Of a DNA stretch of 24,182 bases, positions 9,290 through 16,445 are shown in pieces. Source of the DNA: DATJZH01 sp035499215 (GTDB lineage: Bacteria > Actinomycetota > Actinomycetes > Streptosporangiales > Streptosporangiaceae). A model generated the notes under the pieces. The model was not told where the DNA came from. It saw only the letters and a list, made by a program, of their open reading frames with translations, and ran no database searches. The stretch is taken from assembly GCA_035499215.1 (NCBI GenBank), contig DATJZH010000187.1:1-24182 (forward strand), read 5' to 3'. Positions within the stretch are counted from its first letter, which is position 1. The number at the start of each line of letters is the position of its first letter. Made by a program: the position numbers and the translations under genes.

Positions 9290-9692
9290 GCTAGCCTCCG
9301 TCGCGGCGCCCGTATCTGCGCGGACCGCGGCTGCGACCTCGAACTGATCAGCACCAGGCTGACGGCACGGGGCACATGATCTGAGCGGCCCCGGTCACGC
9401 GCCCGAGTGCGATACAATCCGCGCGACAGCAAGATCAACTATGGTCGCAACGAGATCGCAATGGTCCGTGAGCACCGCGCGAATAAGGTCACCCTGAACC
9501 AGCGCAATGCATCCGCGAAGTGGCGCCAGGCGGCCGGCTACCGGCCCGCCACGGCGGCCTCGTCAGCGATAAACAGCGGGCCGCGTAGAAGTTCAGGCCG
9601 TAACCCCTGGTCGCGACGGGAATCCGACAGTAGAGTAAGTCAGGACATTCTAGCCCCCTAGCGAAGAAAACCGTCTACTTTATCGAAAAATA
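9290..9692. other. AT-richer intergenic stretch without an established gene
   Basis: About 400 bases between divergent genes. It is visibly richer in A/T than its surroundings, most strongly at 9655-9720. It holds a TACAAT hexamer at 9413-9418 with no clear -35 box, and one plausible small ORF (9407-9661, listed separately). I see no RNA gene, transposase piece or inverted-repeat ends. Confidence 0.5.
9407..9661 (+). CDS. Doubtful small ORF, 84 residues, unrecognised
   Basis: A GTG-started frame giving a basic, Asn- and Arg-rich peptide (MRYNPRDSKINYGRNE at the start). I do not recognise it. In its first 50 or so codons third positions are mostly G/C while second positions are balanced, the pattern expected of real coding DNA here; the last 25 codons lose this and use rare codons (AGA, ATA, CTA). 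There is no clear ribosome site. It could be a small gene, the decayed end of a former gene, or chance. No membrane segment or signal peptide is visible. Confidence 0.2.
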   Translation: MRYNPRDSKINYGRNEIAMVREHRANKVTLNQRNASAKWRQAAGYRPATAASSAINSGPRRSSGRNPWSRRESDSRVSQDILAP

Positions 9693-9721
9693 TTGTTAAT
9701 TGTCGGCGTCAAGTCTAGTTT
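9693..9721 (+). promoter_or_regulatory. Promoter TTGTTA-N17-TAGTTT upstream of the glycosyltransferase
   Basis: TTGTTA at 9693-9698 and TAGTTT at 9716-9721 are separated by 17 bases, a sigma-70-like layout inside the AT-rich patch. Transcription would begin near 9728, just upstream of the 32-codon ORF at 9736. This is the best -35/-10 pair I see in the window. Confidence 0.45.
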
Positions 9722-9735
9722 GGGGGGCAGGCACG

Positions 9736-9834
9736 ATGGAGATTCTGCCGAACAGCCGCGAGATACCGGGTCCGCGGGACGGTCGGCTACGGCGTGACGG
9801 CCCGGTCCCAGCGGTGCGGGAAGGGGCGCGATGA
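9736..9834 (+). CDS. Small upstream ORF (32 codons) overlapping the glycosyltransferase start
   Basis: ATG at 9736 opens a 32-residue basic peptide starting MEILPNSREIPGPRDG. Its TGA (9832-9834) overlaps the ATG of the next gene as ATGA, a classic translational-coupling arrangement. A GGGGGG run (9722-9727) lies 8 bases before the ATG, close to the predicted transcript start. I recognise no family. It may be a translated leader that sets expression of the glycosyltransferase, or a chance frame in the 5' leader. Confidence 0.35.
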   Translation: MEILPNSREIPGPRDGRLRRDGPVPAVREGAR

Positions 9835-11348
9835 CCGATCCGGCGGCAGCACAAGGCACGGCCGGGGCGCTGGCCTCGTCGGCTGAGGCGTCTGCCCGGC
9901 CCCCGGCGGCCTCGCAGGCGGCCGGGGCCGGCCTGCTGCAGGAGGTCTCGGTGCCGGTGACGCCAGTGGCGGTGCTCGAGCCGGTCATCGGGACCGCGCG
10001 GTACGAGGGGCTGCTCGCGGCGGCGGCCGGGTTCCGGGCCAGGCTCGGGAACCGGATCATCTGGAATGTCAACTCCACCGCGGTCGGCGGCGGGGTCGCG
10101 GAGATGCTGCAGGTGCTGGTCGGCTACATCGCGGGCGTGGACATCCCGGTGCGGTGGGCTGTGATCGGCGGCGACGCGGAGTTCTTCGCGATCACCAAGC
10201 GGCTGCACAACCAGATTCACGGCGACGCCGCCGGCGGGAAGCTGAGCGGCAGTGACGCCGCGCACTATGAGCAGGTGCTCGCCGCGAACGCCGCCGAGCT
10301 GCTCGGGCGGGTCCGGCCGGGCGACATCGTGCTGCTGCACGACCCGCAGACAGCGGGCCTGACGGCGGCCCTGGCCCGGGCCGGCGCGCGGGTGGTCTGG
10401 CGCTGCCACATCGGCGTGGACTGGCAGAACGACGCGACCCGCGCGGCCTGGGGCTTCCTGCGGCCCTACCTGGCGGCCGCGCACGGCTTCGTGTTCACCC
10501 GGCGGCAGTACGTGCCGTCGTGGGTTCCCCGGAAGCTGACCTGGATCATCCCGCCGTCGATCGACCCGTTCTCCGCGAAGAACCAGGACCTGGACGCCGA
10601 CATGGTGACGGCGATGCTGACCACCATCGGGGTGCTGGGCGGCGATCCGCCGCCGGCGCCGGGACGCTTCACCCGCCGCGACGGAACGGCCGGCCAGGTC
10701 ACCCGCGCCGCGCTGGTGACGGCCGAGGGCCGGCCAGGCCCGGCCGACCCCGTCGTCGTGCAGGTCTCCCGCTGGGACCGGCTCAAGGACATGTCCGGCG
10801 TGATGCGCGGCTTCGCCGAGTACGCCGCGCCCGGCGGCCCCGGCTACCTGATGCTCGTCGGCCCCATGATGAGCGAGGTCGCCGACGACCCCGAGGGCGC
10901 CCAGGTCCTGGCGCAGTGCCTGGCACAGTGGCGGGACCTGCCCGCCGCGGTCCGCGCCCGGGTGATGCTGGTGACATTGCCCCTTGATGACGTCGAGGAG
11001 AACGCCGCGATGGTCAACGCGATCCAGCGGCACGCGTCGGTGATCACGCAGAAGAGCCTCGCCGAGGGATTCGGGCTGACCGTGGCCGAGGGCATGTGGA
11101 AGGGGCGGCCGGTGATCGGCTCGGCTGTCGGCGGGATCCTGGACCAGGTCGTCGACGGCACCGGCGTGCTGCTGCGCGACCCGGCCGACCTGGCCGCGTT
11201 CGGATCAGAGGTGCGGCGGCTGCTGGACAACCCAGACGACGCCAGGCGGATGGGCGCAGCCGCCCAGGCACACATCCGGGAGAACTTCGTCGGCGACGGG
11301 CACCTGATGCGCTGGGCAGAGCTCATCGGCACGATCATCGTCGACTAG
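9831..11348 (+). CDS. GT4 glycosyltransferase, TreT-like trehalose-forming synthase
   Basis: 505 residues. TreT joins NDP-glucose and glucose to form trehalose. Family motifs: IIWNVNSTAVGGGVAEM (about 76-92), VIGGDAEFFAITKRLHNQIHG, LHDPQTAGL, WRCHIGVD, FTRRQYVP, VSRWDRLKDMSGVM and, in the C-terminal Rossmann domain, EGFGLTVAEGMW, the GT4 E-x7-E nucleotide-sugar motif. The first 45 residues are Ala-rich and look like a non-conserved extension. ATG 9831 has AAGGGG 4 bases upstream and overlaps the stop of the small ORF. Trehalose is a common actinobacterial osmolyte and desiccation protectant. The exact donor and acceptor cannot be read from sequence; other members of this GT4 branch are less well studied. 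Confidence 0.8.
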   Translation: MTDPAAAQGTAGALASSAEASARPPAASQAAGAGLLQEVSVPVTPVAVLEPVIGTARYEGLLAAAAGFRARLGNRIIWNVNSTAVGGGVAEMLQVLVGYIAGVDIPVRWAVIGGDAEFFAITKRLHNQIHGDAAGGKLSGSDAAHYEQVLAANAAELLGRVRPGDIVLLHDPQTAGLTAALARAGARVVWRCHIGVDWQNDATRAAWGFLRPYLAAAHGFVFTRRQYVPSWVPRKLTWIIPPSIDPFSAKNQDLDADMVTAMLTTIGVLGGDPPPAPGRFTRRDGTAGQVTRAALVTAEGRPGPADPVVVQVSRWDRLKDMSGVMRGFAEYAAPGGPGYLMLVGPMMSEVADDPEGAQVLAQCLAQWRDLPAAVRARVMLVTLPLDDVEENAAMVNAIQRHASVITQKSLAEGFGLTVAEGMWKGRPVIGSAVGGILDQVVDGTGVLLRDPADLAAFGSEVRRLLDNPDDARRMGAAAQAHIRENFVGDGHLMRWAELIGTIIVD

Positions 11349-11365
11349 GCCAGCCCGGTTACCGT

Positions 11366-11384
11366 CCCGGCAGTTCTGGCCGGG
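11366..11384 (+). terminator. Hairpin after the glycosyltransferase
   Basis: CCCGGC (11366-11371) pairs with GCCGGG (11379-11384) around a 7-base loop, 18 bases after the stop codon. No clean U-tract follows, only GTGGTAGCTTT. A factor-independent terminator is plausible from position. Confidence 0.4.
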
Positions 11385-11408
11385 TGGTAGCTTTCCCGAG
11401 GTGTATGC

Positions 11409-11429
11409 GCGGCCCGGCGGCCGGGCCGC
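11409..11429 (+). terminator. Strong GC hairpin upstream of the PRC-barrel gene
   Basis: A perfect 9-bp stem (11409-11417 with 11421-11429) and 3-base loop. It ends 12 bases before the predicted -10 box at 11442, so it would be a second terminator or roadblock insulating the next promoter. The same region could also hold an operator. Confidence 0.4.
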
Positions 11430-11441
11430 CTGGCGCGGCGA

Positions 11442-11447
11442 CAGGAT
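11442..11447 (+). promoter_or_regulatory. -10-like box CAGGAT, leaderless spacing
   Basis: CAGGAT keeps the key A (second) and T (sixth) positions of TANNNT and is followed by exactly 6 bases and the ATG at 11454. No ribosome site is present, suggesting a leaderless mRNA. Confidence 0.35.
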
Positions 11448-11453
11448 GCCGAC

Positions 11454-11816
11454 ATGACTGACGATACGGCCATCTCCTACGAGGCGGCCGCTCCCGGCAC
11501 GCCCGTGCTCACCAGGTCCGGAACCGAGGTGGGCCGGCTCGAGCACGTTCTGCAGGTTCCCGAGCTTGACGTTTTCGATGGCATCGTCATCAGCACCGCG
11601 GCTGGCCTGCGCTTCATTGACGCCGACCAGGTGGAGCGAATCACCACGACCGCCATCCGGTGCAGCATTGACGACGCGCAGGCGGATGACCTGCCGCCGC
11701 CCGAGGGGCCGCCGGTGTACCGGGTGGATTCGCTCGCCGATTCCGGCAGCAGCCTGCACGACACCCTCCGCCGGATATTCGGCCGCCCGCACTGGACGAA
11801 GTACAAGGATGCCTGA
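11454..11816 (+). CDS. PRC-barrel-like small protein
   Basis: 120 residues. The first 70 or so form a beta-rich PRC-barrel-like unit: GTPVLTRSGTEVGRLEHVL, then DVFDGIVISTAAGLRFIDADQVERI, matching the pattern of a small barrel that reads as set value, cross-over, set value. The rest (about 75-120) is an acidic Pro-rich linker and a short helix ending in RIFGRPHW. PRC-barrel proteins occur in RNA processing and photosynthetic reaction centres, but actinobacterial stand-alone versions have no settled role. No signal peptide or membrane segment. It is followed after 34 bases by valS, which appears to have its own promoter. Confidence 0.6.
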   Translation: MTDDTAISYEAAAPGTPVLTRSGTEVGRLEHVLQVPELDVFDGIVISTAAGLRFIDADQVERITTTAIRCSIDDAQADDLPPPEGPPVYRVDSLADSGSSLHDTLRRIFGRPHWTKYKDA

Positions 11817-11823
11817 TGACGGC

Positions 11824-11844
11824 CGCTCCTCGGAGCGCTACCAT
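11824..11844 (+). promoter_or_regulatory. valS promoter: palindrome plus -10 box TACCAT
   Basis: TACCAT (11839-11844) is followed by 6 bases and the ATG at 11851, a leaderless layout. Just upstream, CGCTCC-TC-GGAGCG (11824-11837) is a perfect palindrome overlapping the -35 to -10 zone; it could be an operator or a short terminator after the preceding gene. Confidence 0.4.
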
Positions 11845-11850
11845 CTGCGC

Positions 11851-14530
11851 ATGAGCCACGACCCCAGCCACGGCGCGCACCCGGCCGGCCCTCTGCCCGG
11901 TAGAGCAGTTCCTGACAAGCCCGCGCTGGACGGCATCGAGGACAAGTGGTCGCGCTGGTGGGACGAGTCGCGTGTAGTACAAGTTTGACCGGGCCAGCAG
12001 CCGCGGCGATGTCTTCGCCATCGACACTCCGCCGCTGACCGTCAGCGGCTCCCTGCACCTCGGGCATGTCTTCTCGTTCACCCAGACCGACACTGTCGCC
12101 AGGTACCGGCGGATGCGCGGCAAGGCGGTCTTCTATCCGATCGGCTGGGACGACAACGGGCTGCCGACCGAACGGCGGGTGCAGAATCATTTTGGCGTCC
12201 GCTGTGATCCCGCGCTCCCCTACCAGCCCGGCCTGATGCCGCCGGGGCCCAGGCCGGACGCAGCCCCGGTGCCGCCGCGCGATCAGCTGCCGGTCTCGCG
12301 CCGCAACTTCGTGGAGTTCTGCCTGCGGCTCACCGAACTGGACGAGGAGTCTTACGAGGAGACCTGGCGGCGACTTGGCCTGTCCGTCGACTGGGACACC
12401 AAATACCAGACGATCGACGACCGCTCACGGGCCATCTCGCAGCGTGCCTTCCTGCGCAATCTCGCCCGCGGCGAAGCGTACCCGGCGCATGGCCCCGCGC
12501 TCTGGGACGTGACGTTCGAGACCGCGGTGGCGCAGGCGGAACTGGAAGAGCGGCCGGTGCCGGGCGCCTGCTACCGGATCGCCTTCCCGGTGGAGCGCCA
12601 TGCGCCGGACGCCAGGCTCGCCGGCGGCGAGGTTCTGGTCGCGACCACCAGGCCCGAGCTGCTGCCCGCCTGCGTCGCGCTAGTCGCCCATCCCGACGAC
12701 GAGCGGTACGCCGGCCTGATCGGGACGGCGGCGCGCACGCCGCTGTTCGGCATGGCGGTGCCGGTGCTCGCGCATTCCCTGGCGGACCCGGCGAAAGGCA
12801 CCGGCATCGCCATGGTCTGCACGTTCGGCGACACGACCGACGTGACCTGGTGGCGCGAGCTGCGGCTCGATACGCGGCCGCTCATCGGCCGGGACGGCAG
12901 GCTGGCCGGTGCTGTCCCGGCCTGGATCACCAGCCCGGACGGACAGGCCGCCTATGAGCGGCTGGCCGGATCCACGGCTAAGGCGGCCAGCGCTGCCGTC
13001 ACCGGGCTGCTTCGCCAGGCCGGCGCGCTGCGCGGCGAGCCGGAGCCGATCACGCACCCGGTCAAGTTCTACGAGAAGGGCGACCGGCCGCTGGAGATCG
13101 TGCCAACCCGCCAGTGGTACATCAGGAACGGCGGCAGGGACGCCGGCCTGCGAGACGCCCTGCTGCGCCTGGGCCGCGAGCTGTCCTGGCACCCGCCGCA
13201 CATGCTGTCCAGGTACGAGAACTGGGTGCGGGGCCTGGCCGGTGACTGGCTGATCAGCAGGCAGCGCTTCTTCGGGGTGCCGATCCCGCTATGGTATCCG
13301 GTCGGCGACGACGGGCAGCCGCTGCTGGACTCCCCCATCGCGGCGGCCGGCCACATGCTGCCGGTTGATCCCGCCGCCGATGCGCCGCCAGGCTACAGCG
13401 AGCATCAGCGCGGCAGGCCAGGCGGCTTCACGGCTGACCCTGACGTGATGGACACCTGGGCGACGGCGTCGCTGACGCCGCAGATCACCGGCGGCTGGGG
13501 CATCGACGACGATCTTTTCGGCCGGGTGTTTCCGATGGACATGCGGCCGCAGGCGCACGAGATCATCAGGACCTGGCTGTTCTACGCCGTGCTGAGGGCG
13601 CACCTGGAGCATGGCGCGCTGCCGTGGCGGCACGTAGCCGTCTCGGGCTGGATCCTCGACCCGGACCGCAAGAAGATGTCCAAGTCGGCCGGCAACGTGC
13701 TGACGCCGATGGGCATGCTCCGGGACTACGGAACGGACGCGGTCCGGTACTGGGCGGCCAGCGCCCGCCTCGGCGTGGACACGGCCTTTGATCCTGGCCA
13801 GCTCAAGATCGGCCGCCGGCTGGCCGTGAAGATCCTCAATGCGAGCAGGTTCGTGCTCGGGATGGGCGGGGACGGCGCTGCGGTACGCCTGACCGGGGCG
13901 GAACAGGTCACCGAGGCGGAACAGGTCACCGAGGCGCTTGACCGGGCGCTGCTGCACCGGCTTGCCGAGGTTACCGGCCGGTGCACGGCCGCGTTCGAGG
14001 CATACGATCACGCGCTGGCGCTGGAGCTGACCGAGCGGTTTTTCTGGCATTTCTGCGACGACTACCTGGAGCTGGTGAAGCCCAGGGCCTACGGTGAGCA
14101 CGGCCAGGCCGCGGCCCGATCCGCCATCGCGACGCTGCGCCGAGCGCTGTCGACCGCGCTGCGGCTTTTTGCGCCATTCTTGCCCTTTGTGACCGAGGAG
14201 GTCTGGTCCTGGTGGCTGCCGGAACCTGGCGGGCGCGGCTCAATCCACCGGGCAGCGTGGCCGGATGCCGGCGACCTGCGGGCGCTGGGCGGGCCGGACG
14301 CCGCGGTGCTTGATGCCGCCGCCTCGGCGATCGCCTCGATCCGGAAGGCGAAGTCGCAGGCCCGGCTGCCGATGCGGGCGCCAGTGCGGCGGCTCGCGGT
14401 GAGTGCGCCCGCGGGCCAGCTCGACGCGCTGGCCGCTGCACTGCGCGATGTGCAGGCCGCGGGCCGGGTCGCCGCCGTGGATCTGCGCCCGGACAGCCGC
14501 AGCGAGCCGCTGCTGGAGGTCACCATCTGA
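11851..14530 (+). CDS. valS: Valine--tRNA ligase, interrupted by a +1 frameshift
   Basis: Charges tRNA-Val with valine; class I synthetase of the actinobacterial type. Frame 1 runs from ATG 11851 through KPALDGIEDKWSRWWDES and hits TGA at 11986-11988. The rest, from codon TAC at 11978 on, is in frame 2. Skipping one base (G at 11977) gives an ungapped 892-residue protein reading ...ESRV-YKFDRASSRG, as the family expects. Motifs: SGSLHLGH (HIGH box, His69 and His72 of the fused protein), GWDDNGLPTERRVQN, the editing domain with TTRPELLPACVALVAHPDD, KKMSKS (KMSKS, 13673-13687), the anticodon-binding domain, and a C-terminal segment. The frame-2 piece alone has no ATG/GTG before the HIGH box; its first ATG is at 12113. 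An 18-bp tandem duplication adds AEQVTE near 13916. Either a sequence error, a recoded gene or a pseudogene. Confidence 0.85.
11971..11988 (+). other. Frameshift site in valS
   Basis: Frame 1 reads CGT GTA GTA CAA GTT TGA; frame 2 reads TAG then TAC AAG TTT GAC. The last four sense codons before the stop are Val, Val, Gln, Val. Reading CGT GTA, skipping G at 11977, then TAC AAG TTT gives the family-consistent RVYKF. The site is not in a homopolymer run. Confidence 0.75.
13898..13933 (+). repeat. 18-bp perfect tandem duplication inside valS
   Basis: Two identical 18-bp units (13898-13915 and 13916-13933) encode AEQVTE twice, just after the end of the catalytic core and before the anticodon-binding helices. 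The frame is kept. It looks like recent replication slippage. Confidence 0.85.
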
Positions 14531-14542
14531 GCAGGCGCGCGG

Positions 14543-14584
14543 CCGGGTAGTCTCACCGCATCGACCCGGGTAGTCTCACCGCAT
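14543..14584 (+). repeat. Tandem-duplicated msrB promoter/start segment
   Basis: Two identical 19-bp copies at 14543-14561 and 14566-14584, period 23 bp. Each contains the -10 box TAGTCT followed by CACCGCAT. In the second copy the final AT begins the msrB ATG (14583), so TAGTCT (14571-14576) plus 6 bases gives a leaderless start. In the first copy the same position reads ATC, not a start codon. Confidence 0.8.
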
Positions 14585-15017
14585 GGACAAGGTGCAGCTG
14601 TCGGAAGACCAATGGCGGGAACGGCTTACCCCGGAGGAGTATCACGTGCTGCGCCAGGCCGGCACCGAGGCTCCGTTCCGCGGCGAGTACACCGACACCA
14701 GGGCTCAGGGCGTCTACCGGTGCCGCGCGTGCGGCGCCGAGCTGTTCCGGTCGGATGCGAAATTCGAGTCGCACTGCGGCTGGCCCAGCTTCTACCAGCC
14801 CACCGAGGACGACGCCGTCATCTTGCTGCCGGACCGGTCACTGGGCTCAGCGCGGACCGAGGTCAGATGCGCCACATGCAACTCTCACCTCGGCCACGTC
14901 TTCGAGGGCGAGGGCTACGACGTTCCTACCGATCAGCGGTGGTGCATCAATTCCATCTCGCTGACGCTGGCGCCAGGCGACGGCGCCGGCGCCGCGGGCG
15001 CTGACGACCAGGCGTAG
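14583..15017 (+). CDS. msrB: Peptide-methionine (R)-S-oxide reductase MsrB
   Basis: 144 residues. Reduces the R form of methionine sulfoxide in proteins, repairing oxidative damage in the cytoplasm. All hallmarks are present: TEAPFRGEYTD, zinc cysteines Cys47 and Cys50 (CRAC) and Cys96 and Cys99 (CATC), HCGWPSF, SHLGHVF, and catalytic Cys121 in RWCINSISL (RYCINS in most relatives, a mild change). Cys65 is the usual position for a possible resolving Cys, though I cannot tell whether it acts so here. The last 14 residues are an Ala/Gly-rich tail. ATG 14583 follows the duplicated -10 box and lacks a ribosome site. It lies 53 bases after valS and converges with the flavoprotein gene ending at 15115. 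Confidence 0.95.
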   Translation: MDKVQLSEDQWRERLTPEEYHVLRQAGTEAPFRGEYTDTRAQGVYRCRACGAELFRSDAKFESHCGWPSFYQPTEDDAVILLPDRSLGSARTEVRCATCNSHLGHVFEGEGYDVPTDQRWCINSISLTLAPGDGAGAAGADDQA

Positions 15018-15075
15018 ATAAGCCGCGGGGCGCGCACTGGCCCCGGATGCGATCACGGTGCATGTCGCCCAGCGT

Positions 15076-15095
15076 CGGCCGGCCCGCGCCGGCCG
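15076..15095. terminator. GC hairpin between convergent msrB and flavoprotein genes
   Basis: An 8-bp perfect stem CGGCCGGC / GCCGGCCG around a 4-base loop, lying in the 97-bp gap between two converging genes. No U-tract. Likely a shared bidirectional terminator. Confidence 0.45.
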
Positions 15096-15114
15096 GTCAG
15101 GCCACCCGCGCGCC

Positions 15115-16293
15115 TTACCCCGGAAGTGCGCCGGAGCGGACCAGCGAATGCGGGCCGAGCTCGTCCAGCCGCGCATACCCCGACAGCCGCATGGTCAGCT
15201 CGAAATCGGCGCGCAGCGTCCGCAGCACGTGCCGGACTCCGGCCTCCCCCGCGATGCCGAGCCCGTAGGCGTAGGGTCGTCCGATCAGCACCGCCCTGGC
15301 GCCCAGCGCCAGCGCCTTGAGCATGTCGGCTCCGCCCCGGATGCCGCTGTCGAAAAGGACGGTGAGCTGCGAGCCCACGGCGGCGGCGATGCCGGGAAGT
15401 GTTTCGAGCGAGCCGACAGCCCCGTCTACCTGACGGCCCCCGTGGTTGGACACGATGATGCCGTCGACGCCCGCGTCCGCCGCCCGCCGCGCGTCGGCGG
15501 CCGACTGGATGCCCTTGAGCACGATCGGGCCGTCCCAGTGCTCGCGAGCGAAGGGCAGGTCAGCCCAGGTCAGCGACAGGTTACCGAAGATCTGCGCCCA
15601 GCGCAGGATGGCCGCGGCCGGGTCTGCCTCGACGGCGCCGGCCAGGCTGGCCTGAAACGCCGGGTCGGTGAGATAGTTCTGCACCCCGACGCCCCGAAGG
15701 AACGGCAGGAAGGCGTTGTCCAGGTCGTGCGGCCGCCAGCCGAGCAGCCGGGTGTCGAGCGTGATAACGAGCACGCTGTAGCCGGCTGCCCTGGCCCTGG
15801 CCAGGAAGCTTGCCGCCACCGACCGGTCGTCGGGCCAGTACAGCTGAAACCAGCGCTGCGCGCCGGAGCTGGCCGCCGCGACGTCTTCCATCGAGGTGGA
15901 CGACGCGTTACTCAAGATCATGGGCACGCCGAGAGCGGCGGCTGCCCTGGCGACGGCCAGCTCGCCGTCGGGGTGCGCGATCTTGAGCACGCCCACCGGG
16001 GCGAGCAGCAGGGGAACCGCGAGCGGCGCGCCGAACAGGGCAGCGGAGTAGGACGGCGCGCTGACATCGGTCAGCATCCTGGGCACGACCCGCCAGCGGC
16101 GGAACGCCTCGGCGTTCTCCCTGACCGTGTCGCCCGAGCCGGCGCCTCCGGCGATGTAGCCGTGCGCCGGGGCGGACAGCCGGGCCCGCGCCGCCGCCTC
16201 CAGCGCCGTCAGGTCCGTGGGCAGCGCCGGGACAGCACCGTCCAGCCCGCTCCGGTAGATCTCGTCCTGGTAGGCCTCCAGCGGCTGATCCAC
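15115..16293 (-). CDS. Lactate 2-monooxygenase-like FMN-dependent alpha-hydroxy-acid oxidase
   Basis: 392 residues, an FMN TIM barrel. Motifs: YIAGGAGSGDT (46-56), LLLAPVGV, SNASSTSMEDVA, FQLYWPDD (149-156), TLDTRLLGWRPHDLD (178-192, typical of lactate monooxygenases), LKGI with Lys260 contacting FMN, and SNHGGRQVDG (282-291) with catalytic His284. DSGIRGGADMLKALALGA binds the FMN phosphate. The FLRGVGVQNYLTDP region is in the lactate-monooxygenase style. Lactate would become acetate and CO2, but other 2-hydroxy acids are possible. I chose GTG 16293 because GGAGG lies 8 bases upstream; the frame extends to 16392 only through low-complexity Gly/Ala/Arg codons. Divergent from polX. Confidence 0.85.
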   Translation of the reverse strand: MDQPLEAYQDEIYRSGLDGAVPALPTDLTALEAAARARLSAPAHGYIAGGAGSGDTVRENAEAFRRWRVVPRMLTDVSAPSYSAALFGAPLAVPLLLAPVGVLKIAHPDGELAVARAAAALGVPMILSNASSTSMEDVAAASSGAQRWFQLYWPDDRSVAASFLARARAAGYSVLVITLDTRLLGWRPHDLDNAFLPFLRGVGVQNYLTDPAFQASLAGAVEADPAAAILRWAQIFGNLSLTWADLPFAREHWDGPIVLKGIQSAADARRAADAGVDGIIVSNHGGRQVDGAVGSLETLPGIAAAVGSQLTVLFDSGIRGGADMLKALALGARAVLIGRPYAYGLGIAGEAGVRHVLRTLRADFELTMRLSGYARLDELGPHSLVRSGALPG

Positions 16294-16390
16294 AGCTGCC
16301 ACCTCCGTACGCCGCGCCGCCTGCCGCCGCCGGCCGCCCGCCGGCCCAGACCGGGCCTGCCCGCGGCCGCGGCCCGCCGCGGCGCCTCTC

Positions 16391-16396
16391 ACTCTA
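16391..16396 (-). promoter_or_regulatory. Candidate -10 box (TAGAGT) for the flavoprotein gene
   Basis: On the minus strand TAGAGT lies about 98 bases before GTG 16293, so a GC-rich leader would follow. No good -35 box. It is 38 bases from the polX -10-like box on the other strand. Confidence 0.25.
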
Positions 16397-16433
16397 TGGT
16401 CAGCCCGGGCCAGCTCGCCGGCTTCGGCCCCGG

Positions 16434-16439
16434 CAGAAT
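16434..16439 (+). promoter_or_regulatory. -10-like box CAGAAT, leaderless spacing
   Basis: CAGAAT is followed by 6 bases and the polX ATG at 16446. Same spacing as the boxes before msrB, valS, the PAP2 gene and the PRC-barrel gene. Confidence 0.35.
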
Positions 16440-16445
16440 GACGGC

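Noticed and set aside
9696..11033. A 445-codon minus-strand frame opposite the glycosyltransferase
   Set aside because: It is antisense to a clear GT4 enzyme and has an Arg/Gly/His-rich composition typical of shadow frames.
11851..11988. A genuine valine leader peptide (attenuator) upstream of valS
   Set aside because: The 45-codon frame aligns with the true N-terminal domain of ValS (KPALDGIEDKW...), so it is the first part of the enzyme, not a separate leader; no terminator hairpin follows it.
16294..16392. Longer N-terminus for the lactate-monooxygenase-like protein
   Set aside because: The added 33 residues are Gly/Ala/Arg low complexity; a GGAGG site marks the GTG at 16293 instead.
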